From the NCBI GenBank assembly GCA_017459225.1, contig JAFUDL010000355.1:1-11278 (forward strand): a DNA stretch of 11,278 nucleotides, in the 5' to 3' direction. The translations under genes and the position numbers were made by a program. This stretch comes from Kiritimatiellia bacterium (GTDB lineage: Bacteria; Verrucomicrobiota; Kiritimatiellia; RFP12; UBA1067). Under the pieces are notes generated by a model. It was not told the DNA's origin. It searched no databases and saw only the letters and a program-made list of their open reading frames with translations. Every line of letters starts with the position of its first letter. Positions within the stretch are counted from its first letter, which is position 1. Below, piece after piece: positions 7,144 to 11,278 of this stretch.

Positions 7144-7980
7144 CTGCTCGAGGCGCGCGAAGTCGAGCAGGTTCTCCACGAGGCGAACCATACGCGCGTT
7201 CTCAGCCACGATCACATCGTAGGCGTGGGCACGCCGCTCGTCCGTGGCGAGCCTGCCGCTTCGCAGCAGCTCCGCCCACACTCCTATTCCCGCAAGCGGA
7301 GTCTTCAGCTCGTGCGACGCGTTGGAGAGGAATGTGGTCTTCATGAGATCGTCGCGACGCGCCTTAGCCGCAGCCCGCACGAGCAGCCACGCGCCGGCAG
7401 CAAGCACGCCGGCCAGCAGAACGCCCAGCGCGAGACCGATGGGCCAGAGCGACACCAGCAGAAGGCCCTTCTCGGCTGGATTCTCGGAAAACACCGCTCC
7501 GCATAGGCTGCCGTTACATCTGCCGTCTCTCGCCCACAGGACGCAATGTCCAGCAAAGTCGCGTATTCCCGCTGGCGGCGGCTTCTTCTTGTGCTTCGGA
7601 TCCTCGTCGTCGCTCCATCCGCTTATGCGGCTTATGCGGTCAATCTCCCGAAGGACCTCCTGCGGGACGTCGTTTGTGCACACCACGCCATCTCGCGGCC
7701 TCCATACGAAAACTCCAATTGGCGGCGACGCCTGGAACTCGTCCAGCAGCGTTCTGCGGAAATCGGACGCACGCCTCTCGAGTTCCTCCTTCGCCTCGTT
7801 CGCCTTTCCCGCGAACACCGTTCCCGCGGCGCTCTTCCTCACGCGCTCCATGACTTCGCTCCGGGCATTGCCCTCGCGCTCCCTTGAGAGCATGTGCAGC
7901 TGCCGCAGCGCGATTGCGGAAAGCAGCAGCGCCGGGATGCATGCCAGGACAAAGTATAGTTTCAGGTCTCGTGTGATCAT
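7141..7980 (-). CDS. Sensor histidine kinase, N-terminal sensor and HisKA half
   Basis: The 279-residue product has a transmembrane helix (about 7-27), an extracytoplasmic sensor region (about 28-171), a second helix (about 173-202), a short linker and a HisKA dimerisation domain. The H box is SNASHELKTPL with the phosphoacceptor His223, and the HisKA helix ends LLDFARLEQ before the stop. The sensor region carries a C-x(8)-C-x(4)-C arrangement (Cys146, 155, 160) and a KKKPPP stretch, and matches no sensor domain I recognise. The full kinase would autophosphorylate His223 and pass phosphate to a response regulator; none is encoded nearby. The start at 7980 is bounded by an in-frame stop 12 nt upstream, and only a weak GAGG site precedes it. 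No promoter is evident, so it may be expressed by readthrough from the tRNA transcript. As it stands the product lacks the ATPase domain. Confidence 0.88.
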   Translation of the reverse strand: MITRDLKLYFVLACIPALLLSAIALRQLHMLSREREGNARSEVMERVRKSAAGTVFAGKANEAKEELERRASDFRRTLLDEFQASPPIGVFVWRPRDGVVCTNDVPQEVLREIDRISRISGWSDDEDPKHKKKPPPAGIRDFAGHCVLWARDGRCNGSLCGAVFSENPAEKGLLLVSLWPIGLALGVLLAGVLAAGAWLLVRAAAKARRDDLMKTTFLSNASHELKTPLAGIGVWAELLRSGRLATDERRAHAYDVIVAENARMVRLVENLLDFARLEQ

Positions 7981-8003
7981 ATGCCTCGAGCCTCATGCCA
8001 AGA

Positions 8004-8028
8004 CGGCGCCCTCAAGACGAGGACGCCG
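8004..8028 (-). terminator. 10-bp hairpin after the tRNA genes, possible weak terminator
   Basis: Bases 8004-8013 and 8019-8028 form a 10-bp stem (one G-T pair) around a 5-nt loop. It begins 10 nt after the CCA end of tRNA-Gly. In the minus direction no T-run follows, so it may be an incomplete terminator, or a barrier to 3' trimming that still lets transcription pass into the kinase gene. Confidence 0.45.
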
Positions 8029-8038
8029 ACTTTAGTAA

Positions 8039-8112
8039 TGGAGCGGGCGAAGGGAATCGAACCCTCGTAATAAGCTTGGGAAGCTCCTATTCTGCCATTG
8101 AATTACGCCCGC
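8039..8112 (-). tRNA. tRNA-Gly (anticodon CCC)
   Basis: A 74-nt cloverleaf including an encoded CCA. The acceptor stem is GCGGGCG/CGCCCGC (perfect), the D stem ATTC/GAAT, the anticodon loop TTCCCAA, the T loop TTCGATT, and the discriminator is T. The sequence is close to the well-known bacterial tRNA-Gly(CCC). The outer part of the anticodon stem is weak (a G-T and a G-A opposition at positions 28-42 and 27-43). CCC reads GGG codons only. The gene is 1 nt downstream of tRNA-Ser and is surely processed from the same transcript. Confidence 0.95.
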
Positions 8113-8113
8113 A

Positions 8114-8203
8114 TGGCGGAGAGGGAGGGATTCGAACCCCCGATACCTTGCGGTATGCATGATTTCGAGTCATGTGCATTCAACCAGGCTCTGCCACCTC
8201 TCC
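8114..8203 (-). tRNA. tRNA-Ser (anticodon CGA)
   Basis: A 90-nt class II tRNA with encoded CCA. The acceptor stem is GGAGAGG/CCTCTCC, discriminator G, anticodon stem CATGA/TCATG with loop CTCGAAA, and a long variable arm ATACC-GCAA-GGTAT that marks tRNA-Ser. The T loop is TTCGAAT. It reads UCG codons. A strong promoter lies immediately upstream. Confidence 0.96.
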
Positions 8204-8219
8204 GTGGGAACAGGTGAAA

Positions 8220-8249
8220 ATTGTATCATAACTGCCCCGATGCCGTCAA
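8220..8249 (-). promoter_or_regulatory. Sigma-70-type promoter of the tRNA-Ser/tRNA-Gly transcript
   Basis: On the minus strand the -35 box is TTGACG (8244-8249), the spacer is 18 nt, and the -10 box is TACAAT (8220-8225), preceded by TGA as an extended -10. Transcription would start about 8212-8214, roughly 10 nt before the mature tRNA-Ser 5' end. It sits in the 77-nt gap after the ThuA-like gene, where I see no clear terminator for that gene. Confidence 0.78.
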
Positions 8250-8280
8250 GTGGCCGAATAAGAAATCTCAAACGAAATGA

Positions 8281-9840
8281 CTAGCGGCCGCGCGGCGCGG
8301 TCCAGAGGCATGCCTGGTAGAGGTGCTCCAGGAACTCGGGGCTGGAGAAACTATCCGCGTTGTGGCCGAGTGCGGAGTAGTAAACGCGCCCATTTCCGTA
8401 GGTCTTCGTCCATTCGAGAATGTGGGTGCCGTCGGCCGGCGCGCGGCCGCGGTCCTTGATCCACTTCTGCATGTCGCCAGCGATTGCGAGCGCGTTGAAC
8501 TTGAGAACGGGCTTGACTGCGCCGGGCACCATGTCGTTCACGTAGATCTCCTCGCGGGGCCACACGTAGCCGGCGGGCATGCATGCAATGGCGGGATTCG
8601 ACTTGTCGGCGTCCGCGAAAGGCACCGGCATCTGCCTAGGGTAGTGGAAGAGGAACGTGCCGCCGAGAAAGTCGCGCCACTCCTTGCTGCCGACCTCGCA
8701 GTTGCTAGCGGAGTGGAGCACGAGCGTGCCGCCGCCCGCCTTCGCCCAGGCGTAGAACGCCGCACGCTGGCTTTCGGTCTCGAACTGCTCCTCGTTCGCG
8801 CAGGCGAAGACCATGCGCGGGCAGGCCCGGAATGCGGCGGTGCGGAACACCTCGGGATCGTCGGTGACCTTGACCGTGAGGCCCTTCGCCGTGAAGTAGC
8901 GCGCCATCTCACCCGCGCCGACTTCGGTGGAGAAATGATGGTACGAGCCCTTCGGCGCGACGGCGCCTGTCTTGGGGTCGCGATGCCACATCCAACGGGT
9001 ATAGAGCAGCACATCGTAGGGCTTCTCGCGCGCGACGGGCGGCAGCAGATCAACGAGGTTGAGGAGCAGGCGCTTGTAGGCGGGCGCGTTCATGTCCGTC
9101 GTCGAGGACTGATTGACGCACGGCCCCACGAGCGTAACCGCGCCCTTCCCGTACTTGTACTGCGCGATGGAGCTGGCGATGCGGCCGGTGTGCGTGTCGG
9201 CCACGCCGAGCAGGCACGTCTCGCCCGTGAGGAACATGCCGTGGCGGCTTTTGCCCACGCATGAGAACAACGGTGCGTCAAGACGGCCCTCCGGGAATCC
9301 GGCGAATAGCTTCGGGCAGTTCTTGAAGAACACGCCGCCGCGGTCCATCGCAGGCGCCGTCAACACACCGCCGTAAGTGTGGCCGAGGCGCTTGGCTATC
9401 ACCTCGCTCCAGCGGTCGGTCGTCTGTAGCGTCACGAAGTGCGTTCCGTGGCGCACGGCATCCAGAATCTGATCCACGTCGCCCTGGCAGTAGCCAGGCG
9501 CGAGATGGCAGAAAATGACGTCGGGGTAGTCGCCGCGATCAGCCGCGTCGGGATCGAACTCCGCAACGTCGAGACCCCAGCTCTTGAAGACCGACATGTG
9601 CTCGAGCGCGCCCCAGAAGCGGATCTTCCGTGCCTTGTGGCAGGGCTGCACGGTGGCGTCCACCGCGCCATTGGCGGCTGGCTGCGCCACGAGGCGGCAG
9701 AAGTCGGCATATGTCTCCATGCCCGCCACGGGATGCGTGGCAAGGTAATCCTCGACGGTCGCCGCAAAAGAACGCGGAGCATCGGCCGAGGCGCACATGC
9801 ATGCCGCGAACGCCGCGGCGACGATAAGCAGTTTCTTCAT
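8281..9840 (-). CDS. Secreted ThuA-domain protein with duplicated glutamine-amidotransferase-like fold
   Basis: The 519-residue product begins with a signal peptide (MKKLLIVAAAFA..., probable cleavage after ASA near residue 19). The C-terminal part (about 275-515) is a ThuA domain, the trehalose-utilisation type related to class I glutamine amidotransferases: GGGTLVLHSASN at 369-380 in the nucleophile-elbow region and YGNGRVYYSALGH at 481-493. The N-terminal part (about 71-268) looks like a second, diverged copy of the same fold, with YGKGAVTLVGP at 230-240 matching the C-terminal element. ThuA of rhizobia works with the dehydrogenase ThuB on 3-keto sugars. Here a ThuB-superfamily oxidoreductase lies 30 nt upstream, so a related step in oxidative glycoside metabolism is inferred; the substrate is unknown. 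The start at 9840 gives a canonical signal peptide and has a GAGAG element about 9 nt before it; ATG at 9849 (MSEMKK) is a fair alternative. No Cys nucleophile is present, as usual for ThuA. Confidence 0.88.
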   Translation of the reverse strand: MKKLLIVAAAFAACMCASADAPRSFAATVEDYLATHPVAGMETYADFCRLVAQPAANGAVDATVQPCHKARKIRFWGALEHMSVFKSWGLDVAEFDPDAADRGDYPDVIFCHLAPGYCQGDVDQILDAVRHGTHFVTLQTTDRWSEVIAKRLGHTYGGVLTAPAMDRGGVFFKNCPKLFAGFPEGRLDAPLFSCVGKSRHGMFLTGETCLLGVADTHTGRIASSIAQYKYGKGAVTLVGPCVNQSSTTDMNAPAYKRLLLNLVDLLPPVAREKPYDVLLYTRWMWHRDPKTGAVAPKGSYHHFSTEVGAGEMARYFTAKGLTVKVTDDPEVFRTAAFRACPRMVFACANEEQFETESQRAAFYAWAKAGGGTLVLHSASNCEVGSKEWRDFLGGTFLFHYPRQMPVPFADADKSNPAIACMPAGYVWPREEIYVNDMVPGAVKPVLKFNALAIAGDMQKWIKDRGRAPADGTHILEWTKTYGNGRVYYSALGHNADSFSSPEFLEHLYQACLWTAPRGR

Positions 9841-9870
9841 TTCGGACATCTCTCTTTCTACGTGCGGCAA

Positions 9871-11278
9871 TCAGCCGCGCTTGCGGATTTCGTTCAGCGC
9901 GTCGATGGTGGAGTACGGCGCGCGCTCGTTGCAGCTGGTGAACTTCGCCGCGTCAGCGGGGTTCACGAACTTGCGCTTGACGGGATCCCACTTGATCTCG
10001 TACCCGACGTTGTTCATCGCGTGGAAGCCGAGGATGCAGGAGATGGTGGAGCTGTTCGCCTCCTCGACCTTGATGTTCGTGTCCTTGCGCGAGCGCATTC
10101 CGAGGAACCAGGGGCGATGGTGGTTCTTCTCCATGTTCCGCACCACCTGCTTCTCGGGCTCGCCCTCGATGATCCCCTTCCGGTTCGCCTCGCAGACGCG
10201 CCAGATCTCGGCCTTTGGCTTGTATGCGGTGTCGACGCGCTTCGCCTCGGGGACTCTGTCCACCCAGCGGCACGTGGATATCCAGTCGCCGTTCTCGCCG
10301 AAGAACTTCGCGCCGCAGCGGAAGCCGGTGAGGCGCGGCGTGCCGAGCTGAAGCTCAACGCCGTTGGCGTACTTGTAGGTGATGAGGCAGTCGTCGTGCA
10401 CGTTGAAGAGGCGCCCCTTGAGGAATGTGACCTTCTCGCACTTCACAGAGACGGGGCCGGCGTTGTCCATGGCCCACTGCGCGATGTCCATGTGGTGCGA
10501 GCCCCAGCCGGACACGTTGCCGGTGCAGTAGTCCTGTATCTGGAGCCAGCCCACGTTCTGGCCGGGAATCCTGGCGTATGGCTTGCCATTGGCGTCCACG
10601 GGACGCCAATGCGTGCGCAGCTGCGAGTAGTGCACGTCGTTGCGCGCCGGGCCGAGCCAGAGGTCGAAGTTGAAGTCGCGCGGATCGGGCGTGCGCTCGA
10701 TCGACGGCACCGGCCACTCGCTCTTTGGCGAGTTGTCGATGATGCCGAGGTCGATGCGCGCGAGCTTCCCGAGCCGCCCGCTACGCACATACTCGACGCC
10801 CTTCACGAAGCCGCCGCCGCAGCCCTTGTCGCAACGCTGCTGCGTGCCGATGTGGAACACGCGCTTCGTGCGGCGCACGGCCTCCACGATCGCCTCGCTC
10901 TCCTCCACGGAGAGAGCCATGGGCTTCTGCACGTACACGTCCTTGCCCTTGTAGCAGGCCTCCACCACCATGCGCGCGTGCCAGTGGTCCTGCGTGCAGA
11001 TCATCACGCCGTCGATACCGGGGTCGTCAAGCACCTTGCGGTAGTCCATCTCCAGCTTGAGGTGATCCAGCTTCCGCTGGTACTGCTGCTCGGCGACGGC
11101 CTTCATGTCCTTGAGGCGCAAGATATCGACGTCGCACACCGTGGTCAGCATGGCGAGGTCCTGGTTGGCCGCGAGGCCGAGGATGTCCATGGACCTGCCG
11201 ATGCGGCCGCAGCCGATGAGCGCGATCTGGAGCTTGTTGCTCGGCGCGTCCTCGCCCAGCACGGAAGAAGGGACGATG
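9871..11278 (-). CDS. Gfo/Idh/MocA family oxidoreductase, N-terminus outside the window
   Basis: An NAD(P)-dependent sugar-type dehydrogenase. Starting from the GTG at 11262, the Rossmann fold carries LQIALIGCGRIG (GxGxxG at 17-22), TQDHWHA (90-96) and VYVQKPM (109-115), where QKP replaces the classical EKP as in many PVC homologues. The C-terminal domain has GWGSHHMDIAQW (252-263), the family's substrate-side H/D motif. The reading frame stays open to the window edge (I-V-P-S-S-V-L-G-E before D-A-P-S-N-K). PSSVLG-x-DAPSNK is the usual region just after a Tat signal peptide in exported members, so the true start and probably a twin-arginine signal lie beyond 11278; the GTG at 11262 is not the likely start. 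It ends in TGA 30 nt before the ThuA-like gene and is probably cotranscribed with it. The substrate cannot be told from sequence. Confidence 0.92.
   Translation of the reverse strand, partial: IVPSSVLGEDAPSNKLQIALIGCGRIGRSMDILGLAANQDLAMLTTVCDVDILRLKDMKAVAEQQYQRKLDHLKLEMDYRKVLDDPGIDGVMICTQDHWHARMVVEACYKGKDVYVQKPMALSVEESEAIVEAVRRTKRVFHIGTQQRCDKGCGGGFVKGVEYVRSGRLGKLARIDLGIIDNSPKSEWPVPSIERTPDPRDFNFDLWLGPARNDVHYSQLRTHWRPVDANGKPYARIPGQNVGWLQIQDYCTGNVSGWGSHHMDIAQWAMDNAGPVSVKCEKVTFLKGRLFNVHDDCLITYKYANGVELQLGTPRLTGFRCGAKFFGENGDWISTCRWVDRVPEAKRVDTAYKPKAEIWRVCEANRKGIIEGEPEKQVVRNMEKNHHRPWFLGMRSRKDTNIKVEEANSSTISCILGFHAMNNVGYEIKWDPVKRKFVNPADAAKFTSCNERAPYSTIDALNEIRKRG

Noticed and set aside
8039..8203. tRNA genes as an attachment site for an integrated element
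   Set aside because: No integrase, no repeated tRNA 3' end and no change in gene style is visible on either side.
8323..9264. Long plus-strand open frame of 313 codons
   Set aside because: It lies opposite the ThuA-like gene, encodes an R/A/V/H-rich low-complexity product without family features, and is the usual antisense shadow of GC-rich coding DNA.

Overview
The window looks like a chromosomal segment of a GC-rich, Gram-negative-type bacterium, most likely from the Planctomycetes-Verrucomicrobia-Lentisphaerae/Kiritimatiellae (PVC) group. The clues are a ThuA-like protein paired with a probably Tat-exported Gfo/Idh/MocA oxidoreductase, a large aromatic repeat lipoprotein with a clean lipobox, and strong Shine-Dalgarno sites. 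The lineage is inferred from gene content; no marker gene is present. Every supported gene lies on the minus strand, so transcription runs from high to low coordinates.

Layout in the direction of transcription. (1) 11278-8281: a Gfo/Idh/MocA oxidoreductase, cut by the window edge at its N-terminus, followed after 30 nt by a secreted protein ending in a ThuA domain. They probably form a sugar or glycoside oxidation pair. (2) 8249-8004: a strong promoter, tRNA-Ser(CGA), tRNA-Gly(CCC) only 1 nt further on, then a 10-bp hairpin. (3) 7980-6673: a sensor histidine kinase interrupted by one in-frame TGA exactly between the HisKA and ATPase domains. (4) 6640-16: a near-consensus promoter followed by a tightly packed four-gene operon. 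It encodes a 903-residue repeat lipoprotein, a DUF2339 multi-pass membrane protein, a DUF2157 membrane protein and a GDYXXLXY-type protein. The last three overlap or nearly touch, and every gene has a strong ribosome binding site.

The most interesting parts are the four-gene envelope operon, whose lead gene is a lipoprotein I cannot assign to a family, and the nonsense-interrupted kinase just upstream of it. DUF2339, DUF2157 and GDYXXLXY proteins are known to occur together but have no established function. The lipoprotein adds a probable outer-membrane component built of repeated W-x-x-P-L-Y modules, including a recent 213-bp tandem duplication. A 12-bp direct repeat overlapping the operon promoter suggests regulation. 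Whether the kinase controls the operon cannot be decided from sequence alone.
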